Assembly (NCBI RefSeq): GCF_000741165.1
Contig: NZ_JGYN01000004.1
Coordinates: 62,001-126,000 of the forward strand
Origin: Bifidobacterium biavatii DSM 23969
Lineage (GTDB): Bacteria; Actinomycetota; Actinomycetes; Actinomycetales; Bifidobacteriaceae
Length of the DNA stretch: 64,000 bases
Direction of reading: 5' to 3'
In this document: positions 8,832-18,300 of the stretch, piece by piece
Layout of the letters: each line of letters starts with the position of its first letter
Numbering within the stretch: position 1 is the first letter of the stretch
Notes under the pieces: generated by a model
Database searches by the model: none
Told to the model about the DNA's origin: nothing
The model's input: only the letters and a program-made list of their open reading frames with translations
Program-made: the position numbers and the translations under genes

Positions 8832-11099
8832 ATGGAAAATGCACAGACTAGCGCTGAAGTTGAGCGCACCAGCAGCACCTCCACGACCTCCGCCCCCGCG
8901 ACGAAGAAGTCTGACTCCGCCGAGAAGGCAACCAAAACCACCCGCACCCGCAAGACGACCGCAGGCAAGACCACGCGCACCCGCAAGGCGGCGGCCAAGC
9001 TTCCCTCCACCACGGCGGTCGGCGAAATGCCGGCGCAGACCCTGCCCGTCACCGAGCCCGGCCAGTTCGGCCGCGTCAACGTGCTGGACATCACCCCGGG
9101 CGAGGAGCGCGGCATCTATCCGGCCCGCGTCGAGCTCGGAGAGCCGTTCAAGGTCACGGCCCAGGTCTTCATCGAAGGCCGCACCAAGGTCGGCGCCACT
9201 CTGATCGTGCGCAACCCGCGCGGCAAGGAGATGGAACGCGTGCCGATGACCTGCGTGAACAAGGGCCTCGACCGTTGGTCCGCCGAGCTCAAGTGCGGCG
9301 AACGTTCCGACGTCAAACCGTGGGATCCCGAATTCGCGGCCGTCAAGCGTCAGCTCGGCGAGTGGACGGTCACCGTCGAGGGCTGGGAGGACACGTACGC
9401 CTCGTGGCTGCACGACGCGCGCATCAAGGTCAAGGTCAACGACGACGTGGAGAACGCGCTGGATTCCGGCGCCGAACTGCTCGCCCGCTGGGCCGTCGAC
9501 AAGGATGCGAAGCTGAACGCGGAGGAGCGCAAGACGCTCAAGGAGGCCGCCAAGACGGCCGCCGACCGCACGCTCAGCCCCGAGGAGCGCCTCGCCGCCG
9601 CCGACAACGCCGCCATCGAGGCGCTGCACGAGACCAACCCGCTGCGTGACGGCATTTCGCCGAGCGAACCGCAGCGCTTCAAGGTCGAGCGTCCGACCTC
9701 CAGCTTCGCCGCATGGTATCAGTTCTTCCCGCGTTCCGAGGGCGCGTACGTCGATCAGGCGACTGGCAAGATCGTGCAGGGCACGCTCAAGACGGCCGTG
9801 TCCGGTCTTGAACGCGCAAAGGCCGAGGGCTTCGACGTCGTGTACCTGCCGCCGATCTTCCCGATCGGCGTGACGAACCGCAAGGGCCGCAACAACTCGC
9901 TCGTCGCAGGCCCTGACGATCCGGGCTCGCCGTTCGGCATCGGCTCGTCGTTCGGCGGCCACGACACCGTCGACCCGCTGCTCGGCACGATGGACGACTT
10001 CAAGTCGCTCGTCGCCAAGGCACACGAGCTGGGCCTCGAAATCGCGCTCGACTTCGCGCTGCAGTGCTCGCCCGACCACCCGTGGGTCAAGGCGCATCCG
10101 AACTGGTTCCGCACCAAGCCGGACGGCACGATCGCGTTCGCCGAGAACCCGCCGAAGAAGTATCAGGACATCTATCCGATCGACTTCAACGCCGACATGC
10201 CCGGCATCGAGAAGGAAGTCGAGCGGATCATGAACCTGTGGATCGAGGCGGGAGTGACGATCTTCCGCGTCGACAACCCGCACACCAAGCCGGTCCGCTT
10301 CTGGCAGGACGTGATCGCGGCCGTGACCAAGAAGCACCCGGAGGTGCTGTTCCTCGCCGAGGCGTTCACCCGCCCGGGCATGATGCGCGCGCTCAGCTAC
10401 GTGGGCTTCACGCAATCGCACTGCTACTTCCCGTGGCGCAACACCAAGGAGGAACTCAGCGAGTACCTGCTCGAGACGAACGGCGACGACGGCTACTACC
10501 AGCACAACACGTTCTGGCCGACCACGCCGGACATCCTCACCGCCTACATCCGCGACAACGGCATCGCCGGCCACGCGGTGCGCGCGGTGCTTGCCGCCAT
10601 GGGCTCCCCGAGCTGGGGCATCTACAACGGCTACGAGCTCATCGAGAACAAGCAGCGCCCGGGCTTCGAGGAGCAGATCGACAACGAGAAGTACGAGGTC
10701 AAGGTTCGCGACTGGGCCAAGGCCGACAAGTACGGCATCGCCGAGCTGCTCACGTCGCTGAACCGCATCCGTCGTGAGCACAAGGCCGCGTTCGGCTACC
10801 ACAATGTGACGCTGCTGCGTTCCAACGACCCGTCGATCCTCGCGTTCGCCCGTCACACGCCGGCCGAACTGACCGGCACCGGCAAGGCGGAGACGCTGAT
10901 CGTCGTCGTGAACCTCGACGGCCACAACGCGCACCAGGACGAGATCCACTTCGAGATGCCTGACTTCGACGTTGACCCGGCCAAGGGCGCGCATCTGCGC
11001 GACGAGCTGACCGGCCGCGAATTCGACTGGAAGTGGGACAACTTCGTCTCGCTGGCCCCGTGGGCCGACGTGGCGCACATCTTCACCGTCGTGCGCTAG
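8832..11099 (+). CDS. glgE: Alpha-1,4-glucan:maltose-1-phosphate maltosyltransferase (GH13_3)
   Basis: The 755-residue product matches GlgE: N-terminal beta domain (about residues 80-180), an alpha-helical insert, then the GH13 barrel. Barrel motifs visible are VVYLPPIFPIG, LEIALDFALQCSPDHPW, IFRVDNPHTKP (nucleophile Asp), VLFLAEAFTRPG (acid/base Glu), and MGSPSWGIYNGYE. GlgE uses maltose 1-phosphate to extend alpha-1,4-glucan in the cytoplasm. The first ~60 residues are an unusual Lys/Thr/Arg/Ala-rich low-complexity extension (KTTRTRKTTAGKTTRTRK). The start was chosen because a -10 hexamer lies 7 bases upstream; an in-frame ATG three codons earlier is possible. Confidence 0.92.
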   Translation: MENAQTSAEVERTSSTSTTSAPATKKSDSAEKATKTTRTRKTTAGKTTRTRKAAAKLPSTTAVGEMPAQTLPVTEPGQFGRVNVLDITPGEERGIYPARVELGEPFKVTAQVFIEGRTKVGATLIVRNPRGKEMERVPMTCVNKGLDRWSAELKCGERSDVKPWDPEFAAVKRQLGEWTVTVEGWEDTYASWLHDARIKVKVNDDVENALDSGAELLARWAVDKDAKLNAEERKTLKEAAKTAADRTLSPEERLAAADNAAIEALHETNPLRDGISPSEPQRFKVERPTSSFAAWYQFFPRSEGAYVDQATGKIVQGTLKTAVSGLERAKAEGFDVVYLPPIFPIGVTNRKGRNNSLVAGPDDPGSPFGIGSSFGGHDTVDPLLGTMDDFKSLVAKAHELGLEIALDFALQCSPDHPWVKAHPNWFRTKPDGTIAFAENPPKKYQDIYPIDFNADMPGIEKEVERIMNLWIEAGVTIFRVDNPHTKPVRFWQDVIAAVTKKHPEVLFLAEAFTRPGMMRALSYVGFTQSHCYFPWRNTKEELSEYLLETNGDDGYYQHNTFWPTTPDILTAYIRDNGIAGHAVRAVLAAMGSPSWGIYNGYELIENKQRPGFEEQIDNEKYEVKVRDWAKADKYGIAELLTSLNRIRREHKAAFGYHNVTLLRSNDPSILAFARHTPAELTGTGKAETLIVVVNLDGHNAHQDEIHFEMPDFDVDPAKGAHLRDELTGREFDWKWDNFVSLAPWADVAHIFTVVR

Positions 11100-11134
11100 T
11101 CGTTTTCGGCAAGCGGCATAACCCGGCAACATGA

Positions 11135-11166
11135 AAGGGCTTCCTGCCACTGCAGGGAGCCCTTTT
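11135..11166 (+). terminator. glgE terminator
   Basis: AAGGGCT-T-CCTGC pairs with GCAGG-G-AGCCCTT, followed by a short T run. It lies 35 bases after the glgE stop. Confidence 0.8.
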
Positions 11167-11248
11167 CCGTCTCTTCGGCTTTTCCGCTCGTCCGGCCAGT
11201 CGGATCATCCCGACCGATACACTGGAATCACCGAGGAAAGGGCCTCCC

Positions 11249-11577
11249 ATGAAGCACAGGAAAACCATCATGGCACTGACATCGGCGGCAGTGCTGATCA
11301 TCTGGGCGATCTGCGTCTCCACTTTTTTCATACCCCGCACACTCCCTCTCTGCCGGAAGGATACGTGAACGATGTGATCTCATCCAAGGGCATCGACAAC
11401 GTATCGTGGGACGATTTCAATCAGTATCCGCATCAGGACGTGGGCAGCGGCAACTACGTTTATCGATACGATCTGCCCGACGACACCCACCTGCTCATCA
11501 GCGGTCCGAATCTCGATGATCCGCCCATGTCCGTCACTTTCATCGGCACGGACGGCACCGAAATCAAGCTGAAATGA
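11249..11577 (+). pseudogene. Small membrane-anchored or secreted protein, frameshifted
   Basis: An ATG at 11249, preceded by GAGGAAAGG, opens a frame encoding MKHRKTIMALTSAAVLIIWA, a clear signal anchor, but that frame stops after 39 codons. A second frame one base off continues with a soluble domain (EGYVNDVISSKGIDNVSWDD onward) to the stop at 11577. Joining needs one extra base; the six-T run at 11323-11328 is the likely site (seven T would restore one frame of about 109 residues). The intact protein would be a short extracytoplasmic protein of unknown function. Real loss, slippage-based phase variation and sequencing error are all possible. Confidence 0.6.
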
Positions 11578-11649
11578 CTCGCGCCGCATCCGGCAAACGC
11601 GGTATTGTGGTGCATGTCAATACAACTGTCGATTCTCAAGGAGAACAAC

Positions 11650-12144
11650 ATGGCAGAAACCTTCAACGTCGTGGTCGAGATTCCGCGCGGTTCCAAGAAC
11701 AAGTACGAAGTGGATCAGGAGACCGGCCGCGTCTTCCTCGACCGCGAGCTGTTCACCGCGATGGGTTACCCGGATGACTACGGCTACATCGAGGGCACGC
11801 TGGGCGAGGACGGCGATCCGCTGGACGCGCTCGTGATGGTCAAGAACTCCGTGTTCCCGGGCTGCGTCATCGAGTGCCGCGCCGTCGGTCTGTACCACAT
11901 GGAGGACGAAGAGGGCGGCGACGACAAGGTGCTGTGCGTGCCGGCCGATGTCCGTTACGACGGCATCAAGGACGTCAAGGACGTCAACGAGTACCACCTC
12001 GCCGAAATCAAGCACTTCTTCGAGCAGTACAAGGCCCTCGAGCCGGGCAAGGAAGTCAAGCCGGGCGACTACTGGACCGGTGCGGACGTGGCCGAAAAGG
12101 AAATCAAGGAGGCGCGCGAGCGCCTCGCCGCTTCGCAGAAGTGA
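11650..12144 (+). CDS. ppa: Inorganic pyrophosphatase
   Basis: A 164-residue family I soluble pyrophosphatase that hydrolyses pyrophosphate to phosphate in the cytoplasm and so drives biosynthetic reactions. Visible family motifs are VVVEIPRGSKNKYEVD at the N-terminus, DYGYIEGTLGEDGDPLDALV (the Asp-rich metal site pattern DxxPxD in the form EDGDPLD), and ADVRYDGIKDVKDV near the C-terminus. AAGGAG precedes the ATG at 11650, which decides the start over an in-frame ATG upstream. It is monocistronic with its own terminator. Confidence 0.96.
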   Translation: MAETFNVVVEIPRGSKNKYEVDQETGRVFLDRELFTAMGYPDDYGYIEGTLGEDGDPLDALVMVKNSVFPGCVIECRAVGLYHMEDEEGGDDKVLCVPADVRYDGIKDVKDVNEYHLAEIKHFFEQYKALEPGKEVKPGDYWTGADVAEKEIKEARERLAASQK

Positions 12145-12192
12145 GTCGCGAGTCGGCGATCGTCGTTTGACGCGGATCGCCGGCAACGCTTA

Positions 12193-12229
12193 GGGGATTC
12201 TTCCGCATATGGGAGAATCCCCTTTTTTT
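12193..12229 (+). terminator. ppa terminator
   Basis: GGGGATTCT pairs with AGAATCCCC around a 12-base loop, followed by seven T. Confidence 0.92.
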
Positions 12230-12266
12230 CGTTGCCTTCCGCCTGTCATCCGCAAGGCGATCCGCG

Positions 12267-12294
12267 TACAATAATCGGATGTATAACGATACAT
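12267..12294 (+). promoter_or_regulatory. GH2 gene promoter with LacI-type operator
   Basis: TACAAT (12267-12272) is a plausible -10 hexamer. The palindrome ATGTAT-AACG-ATACAT (12279-12294) lies at the expected transcription start, an ideal place for repression. The same half-sites and spacing occur upstream of the lacI gene at 59690. Confidence 0.6.
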
Positions 12295-12314
12295 AAAACG
12301 AAGGGGTTCATCCG

Positions 12315-15122
12315 ATGACGCATATCATCCCGCTTGCACAGACCGAAGTCAGTCATTATCACGTCCGAGACGCCGGCGGCACCGCGGCACTCAACCACGG
12401 GCCGGAACGCATGGTCGTCGACCTTGCCGACCTCGGCTGGCGGTTCACCTGCGGGCACGGGGATGAGGGTATCCTCGCCCCGTCCGTCGCCGCCGCGACG
12501 GGCTTCGATGATTCCGGCTGGGAGCCCGTCACCCTCCCCCACACCTGGAACGCGCGCGATACCAACGACGGCGTGCGCGGCAACATGAACCGCACGGTCG
12601 GCTGGTATCGCGCGCATCTACATGTCGCCGCCACCACGGACGCTGGCCGGGCCACCGTCATCAAGCCCGCAACGATCGCCGCCTCCCCCGACCGCCGCAC
12701 GTACCTCGAATTCGACGGCGTGAACTCAATCACGTCGCTGTACGTGAACGGCCACGCGCTCGCCCCGCTCGGATCAGATCCGCAGGACACCGCACGCGAC
12801 ACCGGCGATCCGGCGCATCTCGGCGGCTACGCGATGTTCCGCTTCGACCTGACCGACGCACTGCACGAGGGCGACAACGTGATCGCCGTGCGCGTCGACA
12901 ATCGCCGCGACCTGCGCGTCGCCCCGCTGTTCGCCGACTTCAACTTCTACGGCGGCATCTATCGTCCAGCCAGGCTCGTCCAGACCTCCGACGTGCATCT
13001 CGCGCTCGACGATCACGGCGCGCCCGGACTGCGCGTCGTCACGCCGAACGCGGGCCGCAGCGAGTCGATCGAACGGCCCGAGCATCTCGGTCTGACGGAA
13101 GTCCACGCGGACATCGTCAACGATTCCGATCGCGAGCGCCGCATTTCCGTCCGCACGACGATCGTCGCGCCGGGCAGTGCGACGGCTGCATCCGTCAGTG
13201 CAACAGGCACGCCCGACGACGCGCACTCCGCGACCGTCGCCGACAACGTCACTGACATCACGCTCGCGCCGCACGAACGCCAGCACGTCACGGTCACGCT
13301 GGAGGTCGCCGAACCGCATCTGTGGCAGCCGATCGACTACTCGCGCGGTGCGACGAACAGCGACGTCGCGTACCAGTACAACGTGCGCATGGTGCTCGCC
13401 GATCAGGACGCGCTCGAGGAAGCTCACGGAACCGCCCCGCTCGACTCGGTGAGCGAGAAGGTCGGCTACCGCTGGTTCCACGTGAGCCAGAACGACGGCT
13501 TCTTCATCAACGGCCGGTCGCACCCGCTGCGTGGCGTCACGCGTCATCAGGACCGCGAGAATCTCGGCAACGCGCTGCACGACGCGCAGCATCTCGAGGA
13601 TTTCACGCTCATACTCGAGATGGGCGTGAACTACCTGCGCCTCGCGCACTATCCGCACGCGAACTACTTCTACGACCTGTGCGACGCGAATGGCGTGATC
13701 GTGTGGGCGGAGATCCCGTTCATCGACTGGGTGGGCGAGGACGAGCGCTTCGCGGACGTGACCAAGGAGCAGCTGGTCGAGCTGATCCGCCAGCAGGGCA
13801 ACCGCCCCTCGATCTGCTTCTGGGGCTTGCAGAACGAGGTCGGCAACCACAACACCGCAAACCAGTGGATCGCCATGCCGCAGCTGTCGCGCGAATTGAA
13901 CGATCTCGCGCACGCGGAGGACGCGACCCGCTACACCACGCAGGCCGCCGATCAGGACGAGACCGCCAGCGAGCGCGACGACTGGGCGAGCGACATCATC
14001 TCGTGGAACATGTATCCGGGCTGGTATTCGCAGCCCGGCTTCGGCGCGCTCATCGAGCAGAAACGTTCGATCGAACGCCGCCCGCTGGGCCTGTCGGAGT
14101 ACGGCACGGGCGCGAGCATCGACCAGCACGAGCTGCATCCGAACGCGCACAAGACCCGTCCGAACAGTTACTGGCAGCCGGAGGAATACCAGTCGCAGCA
14201 GCATGAGGAGGCGCTGGCGTACATCAACGCGCACGACTGGCTGTGGTCGACGTCGCTGTGGAACATGTTCGATTTCGGCGTGGATCACCGGCCAAGCGAG
14301 GCGGGGCGGTTCGAGATCAACAACAAGGGTCTCGTGACGTGGAACCGTCGCGTGAAGAAGGACGCGTTCTACCTGCACAAGGCGAACTGGAACCGGCTCG
14401 ATCCGTTCGTGTACATCGCGTCGCGGCGGTACACGGCACGCGCGGAGGGACCGAGCACGGTGCGCGTGTATTCGAATCTCGACCGCGTGTGGCTGCGCGT
14501 CGCGCATGACGGCGGCGCGCAGGTCGCGTACGATGCGGTCGCGCAGGGCAACGGCGTGTTCACCGTGGACGGGCTGCTGGATGAGCCGGGCACGTACACG
14601 ATCTGGGCGTACGGCGCGTACGACGACGGCACTGCCGGCACGACCGGCGCGCACGATGCAGCCGACGCAACTGACACGCACGACGACGCAGCCGGCGCGC
14701 CCGACGATGCGACGGTCTGGGCCGATCAGGTGATCTGGACGCGGCTGGCGGACGACGACCGCGTGGACGGCGGACAGTTGGCCAAGACGCTGATCGACGC
14801 GGCCGACAGCACGGCCGTCGACGGCGACGCGACCGACGCCGACGGCCGTGCGCGCGTCACCGGCACGGTGATCCCGTGGTCGCTGTGGGCCCGCCCGGAC
14901 AGCGGTTTCGCGCTCGACCGCGAGAACCGCCGCATGGTCGCCGAGCGTCCGCTGCACGACATCACGCCCGAACAGTGGCGCGCCGCATTCTCCTTCAATG
15001 GCTCCGGCACGATCGACTTCTACGCGACGCTGCCGACCGGCCTGACCCCGGCCGACAAGGCCGTCGTCACCGCGCCGGACGGCACGCAGACCGTGTTCAC
15101 CGTCGAAGAACGCGCCGACTGA
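12315..15122 (+). CDS. Glycoside hydrolase family 2 enzyme, probable beta-galactosidase
   Basis: A 935-residue cytoplasmic GH2 enzyme with the usual order: sugar-binding jelly roll (about residues 35-230), immunoglobulin-like domain (about 250-370), catalytic barrel (about 380-690) and C-terminal beta domain. GVTRHQDRENLGNAL and NYLRLAHYPH are the GH2 signatures. The acid/base is Glu508 in LQNEVG and the nucleophile Glu595 in GLSEYGTG. It has no signal peptide. GH2 also includes beta-glucuronidases and others, so the substrate is only probable. The C-terminal domain carries an Asp/Ala/Thr-rich low-complexity insert near residues 770-800. The gene lies 69 bases upstream of a DUF2264 gene and is probably cotranscribed with it. 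Confidence 0.88.
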   Translation: MTHIIPLAQTEVSHYHVRDAGGTAALNHGPERMVVDLADLGWRFTCGHGDEGILAPSVAAATGFDDSGWEPVTLPHTWNARDTNDGVRGNMNRTVGWYRAHLHVAATTDAGRATVIKPATIAASPDRRTYLEFDGVNSITSLYVNGHALAPLGSDPQDTARDTGDPAHLGGYAMFRFDLTDALHEGDNVIAVRVDNRRDLRVAPLFADFNFYGGIYRPARLVQTSDVHLALDDHGAPGLRVVTPNAGRSESIERPEHLGLTEVHADIVNDSDRERRISVRTTIVAPGSATAASVSATGTPDDAHSATVADNVTDITLAPHERQHVTVTLEVAEPHLWQPIDYSRGATNSDVAYQYNVRMVLADQDALEEAHGTAPLDSVSEKVGYRWFHVSQNDGFFINGRSHPLRGVTRHQDRENLGNALHDAQHLEDFTLILEMGVNYLRLAHYPHANYFYDLCDANGVIVWAEIPFIDWVGEDERFADVTKEQLVELIRQQGNRPSICFWGLQNEVGNHNTANQWIAMPQLSRELNDLAHAEDATRYTTQAADQDETASERDDWASDIISWNMYPGWYSQPGFGALIEQKRSIERRPLGLSEYGTGASIDQHELHPNAHKTRPNSYWQPEEYQSQQHEEALAYINAHDWLWSTSLWNMFDFGVDHRPSEAGRFEINNKGLVTWNRRVKKDAFYLHKANWNRLDPFVYIASRRYTARAEGPSTVRVYSNLDRVWLRVAHDGGAQVAYDAVAQGNGVFTVDGLLDEPGTYTIWAYGAYDDGTAGTTGAHDAADATDTHDDAAGAPDDATVWADQVIWTRLADDDRVDGGQLAKTLIDAADSTAVDGDATDADGRARVTGTVIPWSLWARPDSGFALDRENRRMVAERPLHDITPEQWRAAFSFNGSGTIDFYATLPTGLTPADKAVVTAPDGTQTVFTVEERAD

Positions 15123-15191
15123 ACACGCAAACGCCGCACCCCTCCCATCCGCACCGGACGCAACACCATCATCCAGAAATCAGGCATACCA

Positions 15192-16964
15192 ATGAGTCCC
15201 CGTCAACTGCACATCACCGTCGACGACTTCGGCACCCGCGATCGCGCGTGCGCCGTGCTCAAACGCATCATCGACCCGGTCAAACCGTTCTACTCGCCTT
15301 CCGGCGCACGTCTCGACATCGGTTCGACCAGCACGTGGTACGAAAACGACACCATTCCCATGGAGGCGTTCTCGCGCGTGCTGTGGGGACTCACCCCGTT
15401 CTGGGCCGGCGGCGGCCACGACGCCGACTTCGAGCGCATCGTGCACGACGGCCTGACCGCCGGCACCGATCCAAACCATCCCGACTACTGGCATCCTTGC
15501 CACGACTACGACCAGAAGTTCTGCGAAATGGCGTCGATCGCATTCAGCATGCTGTTCGCACCCGCGCAGGTGTGGGATCCGCTCGGCGACGAGGCGAAAC
15601 GCAACCTCGCCGACTGGCTCAACGAGATCAACCGTCACCGTTGCCTGTCCAGTAACTGGACGTTCTTCCGCATCATCGCCAACGTGGCGCTGCTCAAGCG
15701 CGGCATGCCGTATGATGCCGCGAAACTCAAGGCCGGAGTCGAGTTCATCAACAGTCTGTACGACCGCGGCGGCTGGTATTCGGACGGCGTGAACGGCGAC
15801 AAGGACTACTACAACCCGTTCGTATTGGTGACGTTCGGCGTGCTCTACGCGCTGTTCATGGCCGACGAGGATCCGGACAACGCGCGCCAGTTCCGTGAAC
15901 GCGCCTACGAGTTCGGTCGCGACTACATCCACTGGTTCTCGCCGAGCGGTCCTTCTCCCGCATTCGGCCGTTCGCAGATCTACCGGTTCGCGCAGGTCGC
16001 GTTCTTCTCCGCGTGCGTGGTCGCCGGCATCGATGTGTTCCCGCTGCCGGTGCTCAAGGGCATCATCGCCCGGCATCTGGTGGATTGGCTGAATCGCCCG
16101 ATTTTCGACAATGCAGGCGTGCTCACCATCGGCTACGGATACCCGAACCTGCGCATGCAGGAGTCGTACAACGCGCCGGGCTCGCCGTATTGGGGGCTCG
16201 AGGCGTTCCTGTTCCTCGCGTTGCCGGCCGATCACGAGTTCTGGCGGGTGCCGGCAGCGCCGATGCCGCAGCTGGAGCCGCGGCATTACAGCGAGGCGAC
16301 GCGCACGATCGTCCAACGCGGGTCGGACGGCGACGTGGTGCTGCTGACGCCGGGGCTGGTCGGCGCGGACCGTCACGCGCACGATATCGACAAGTATTCG
16401 AAGTTCGCGTATTCGAGCGCGTTCGGATTCTCGGTGGCGCATTCGATGATGAGCGTGCGCGAGAACGCGCCCGACAGCATGCTTGCGTTCCGCATCGACG
16501 GATTTGTGTACTGCAAGGGCGTCGCCGAGCTGCTGCGCGCGGATTCCCGTGGGTTTGCGATTCGTTGGTCGCCGTGCCGCGGCGTGCGGGTCGAAACGAC
16601 GGTGGAAGCGACCGAACACGGTCACGTGCGCACGCATCGGATCATGTCGGACGTGGACTGCACCGCATACGACTGCGGTTTTGCGGTGAACAACGACGAT
16701 CTGCGGCGGCCGACGCGGACGGTTGGGGGTGCGCACGCGCGGTGCGATTGCGACGGGCTGTTCTGCAGCGTCACCGCGCTGGCGGACGGTCCGGACGACC
16801 GTGACGGCGCGGACGGCGCGGATCGGCAGCCGAAACCGCTGATCATCGAAGCGGATCCGAACACGAATCTGGTGCACCCGAAAACCGTCATTCCGGCGAT
16901 CGAATACGCCATCACGGCAGGAAGGCCGGTCACCGTCCGCACGGCCTTCGACTACCTGCCGTAA
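15192..16964 (+). CDS. DUF2264 protein, probable glycosidase (alpha/alpha toroid)
   Basis: The 590-residue protein shows the DUF2264 pattern: a long alpha-helical N-terminal two thirds with DIGSTSTWYENDTIPMEAF, SNWTFFRIIANVALLKRG, RGGWYSDGVNGDKDYYNPF and ESYNAPGSPYWGLEAFLFLA, followed by a beta-rich C-terminal third. As I recall, some DUF2264 proteins have been classified as family GH154 with beta-glucuronidase activity; this needs checking. It has no signal peptide. Being in an apparent operon with the GH2 enzyme, it may remove glucuronate or a related residue from the same oligosaccharide. Confidence 0.75.
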   Translation: MSPRQLHITVDDFGTRDRACAVLKRIIDPVKPFYSPSGARLDIGSTSTWYENDTIPMEAFSRVLWGLTPFWAGGGHDADFERIVHDGLTAGTDPNHPDYWHPCHDYDQKFCEMASIAFSMLFAPAQVWDPLGDEAKRNLADWLNEINRHRCLSSNWTFFRIIANVALLKRGMPYDAAKLKAGVEFINSLYDRGGWYSDGVNGDKDYYNPFVLVTFGVLYALFMADEDPDNARQFRERAYEFGRDYIHWFSPSGPSPAFGRSQIYRFAQVAFFSACVVAGIDVFPLPVLKGIIARHLVDWLNRPIFDNAGVLTIGYGYPNLRMQESYNAPGSPYWGLEAFLFLALPADHEFWRVPAAPMPQLEPRHYSEATRTIVQRGSDGDVVLLTPGLVGADRHAHDIDKYSKFAYSSAFGFSVAHSMMSVRENAPDSMLAFRIDGFVYCKGVAELLRADSRGFAIRWSPCRGVRVETTVEATEHGHVRTHRIMSDVDCTAYDCGFAVNNDDLRRPTRTVGGAHARCDCDGLFCSVTALADGPDDRDGADGADRQPKPLIIEADPNTNLVHPKTVIPAIEYAITAGRPVTVRTAFDYLP

Positions 16965-17019
16965 CGCCATAACGCTTCGATACGCCGCTGCCGCCGCGGC
17001 GCACGTCATGCATCGGGAT

Positions 17020-18198
17020 TCAGCGTGCGGCCTTGATCTTGCGGGCGAGATCGGCGTCCCACATGGCGCCGGTGGCGCTCATGACCGCGTCGGCGCCGGC
17101 TGCGCGGTACGCGGCGTAATCCTCGGGCGATACCACGCCGCCGAGTCCGACGATCGTGTAGTCGAGGTCGAGCTTCTCGCGGATCGCAGCCAGACGGGCC
17201 ACCATGTCGAGACCGGCGCGACGGATCGCGCGGCCGCACACGCCGCTGCGGTCGCGGCCGGCGCCCGGCAGCGCCTGCTCGCCGTTCGCGTCGACCAGTC
17301 GTGCGGAAATCGTGTTGATCGCGGAGAACGCCTGCACCGTGCCGCGCGCGGCGGTTTCGCGCACCATGAACTCGAGCGCGGAATCGTCGACGATCGTGCG
17401 CTCCGGACCCCAGCCGCCGGTCACTTCGGTCGGCGGGATGTACGCGAGCTTGATGGCAAGCGCGCGGTCGCCGATCTCGTTCTTCACGGCCTCGGTGATG
17501 CGGCCAACCAGCGCCGGATCGTGGCACAGCAGGCGGTTGTGACCCTCGTTCGGACAGCTCGTGTTCATAACCATCAGGTCGGCGCCGGTTTCGGTGACGA
17601 GCCGCGCGGTGGCGACGTGGTCGGCGATGTAGTCGTCGGTGGTCATGCCTTCCACGCGCGAGCCTTGGAAGCTCGGGATAAGCAGCTGGCCCGGACCGGC
17701 GGCCTCGATGGCGCGCTTCATGTCGGGCTGCCATTCGTCCGGGTCACGCGAGGGCACGCCGAACGAGTTGGAAATGGAGATCGGCTGCTCGTAGCGGGTG
17801 TCGGCGAGTACGCCCTCGTCGAGTTCGGCACTGCCGGGGATGAGCGAGCCGTCGGCGGATTGCGGATGCACGGCAAGCACGTTCGGGAACGGGTTGCAGC
17901 CCCACGCGCGCGAGCGCACGGTTTTGTAGGTGGCGAGGTCGAAGCCGGCGCGGAACGCGGCCGTGGTGAACCGTTCGTTGAGCAGCGGGCCGGCGGGGAT
18001 GCCAAACGGCAGGTTGACCTTGTGGCCGAGGAAGTCGACGGCGGTTTCGTCGACGGCCGCCGCGCCGGCAGCACCGGCACCCGCGCCGGTCTCGCCCGCA
18101 TCCGCCGCAAGCGCCGCGGCGAACGCGCCGAACGGGCCTTTCGCGTAATTGTCGTCGTAGCTCAGGTTCACATCGTAGAACGGTTCGAAATCGCTCAT
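17020..18198 (-). CDS. pyrD: Dihydroorotate dehydrogenase-like flavoprotein
   Basis: A 392-residue FMN TIM-barrel protein. Motifs include GIPAGPLLNERFTTAAFRAG at the first strand, MNTSCPNEGHNRLL (the Cys-containing loop typical of class 1 enzymes), LAIKLAYIPP and VGLGGVVSPEDY near the phosphate site. It would oxidise dihydroorotate to orotate in pyrimidine synthesis. It stands alone, not in a pyr operon, so it may be a second copy with another substrate. An Ala/Gly-rich low-complexity insert (AGAGAAGAAAVDE) lies near residue 40. The ATG at 18198 is preceded by GGGAG, so the longer upstream start is rejected. Confidence 0.82.
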   Translation of the reverse strand: MSDFEPFYDVNLSYDDNYAKGPFGAFAAALAADAGETGAGAGAAGAAAVDETAVDFLGHKVNLPFGIPAGPLLNERFTTAAFRAGFDLATYKTVRSRAWGCNPFPNVLAVHPQSADGSLIPGSAELDEGVLADTRYEQPISISNSFGVPSRDPDEWQPDMKRAIEAAGPGQLLIPSFQGSRVEGMTTDDYIADHVATARLVTETGADLMVMNTSCPNEGHNRLLCHDPALVGRITEAVKNEIGDRALAIKLAYIPPTEVTGGWGPERTIVDDSALEFMVRETAARGTVQAFSAINTISARLVDANGEQALPGAGRDRSGVCGRAIRRAGLDMVARLAAIREKLDLDYTIVGLGGVVSPEDYAAYRAAGADAVMSATGAMWDADLARKIKAAR

Positions 18199-18300
18199 GG
18201 CACTCCCAACGTCAGGCAAACAGCGTGCGGAAAATCGGTCCATTCCACTGTAAGACAAGCCGTCCTCCGCACACGCCCAGCCCGGCCGCCGATCACGCGA

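Noticed and set aside
8739..11150. 803-codon minus-strand frame opposite glgE
   Set aside because: Composition (Arg/Val/Leu/Asp repeats) and exact opposition to glgE codons show it to be a high-GC shadow. No domain was recognised.
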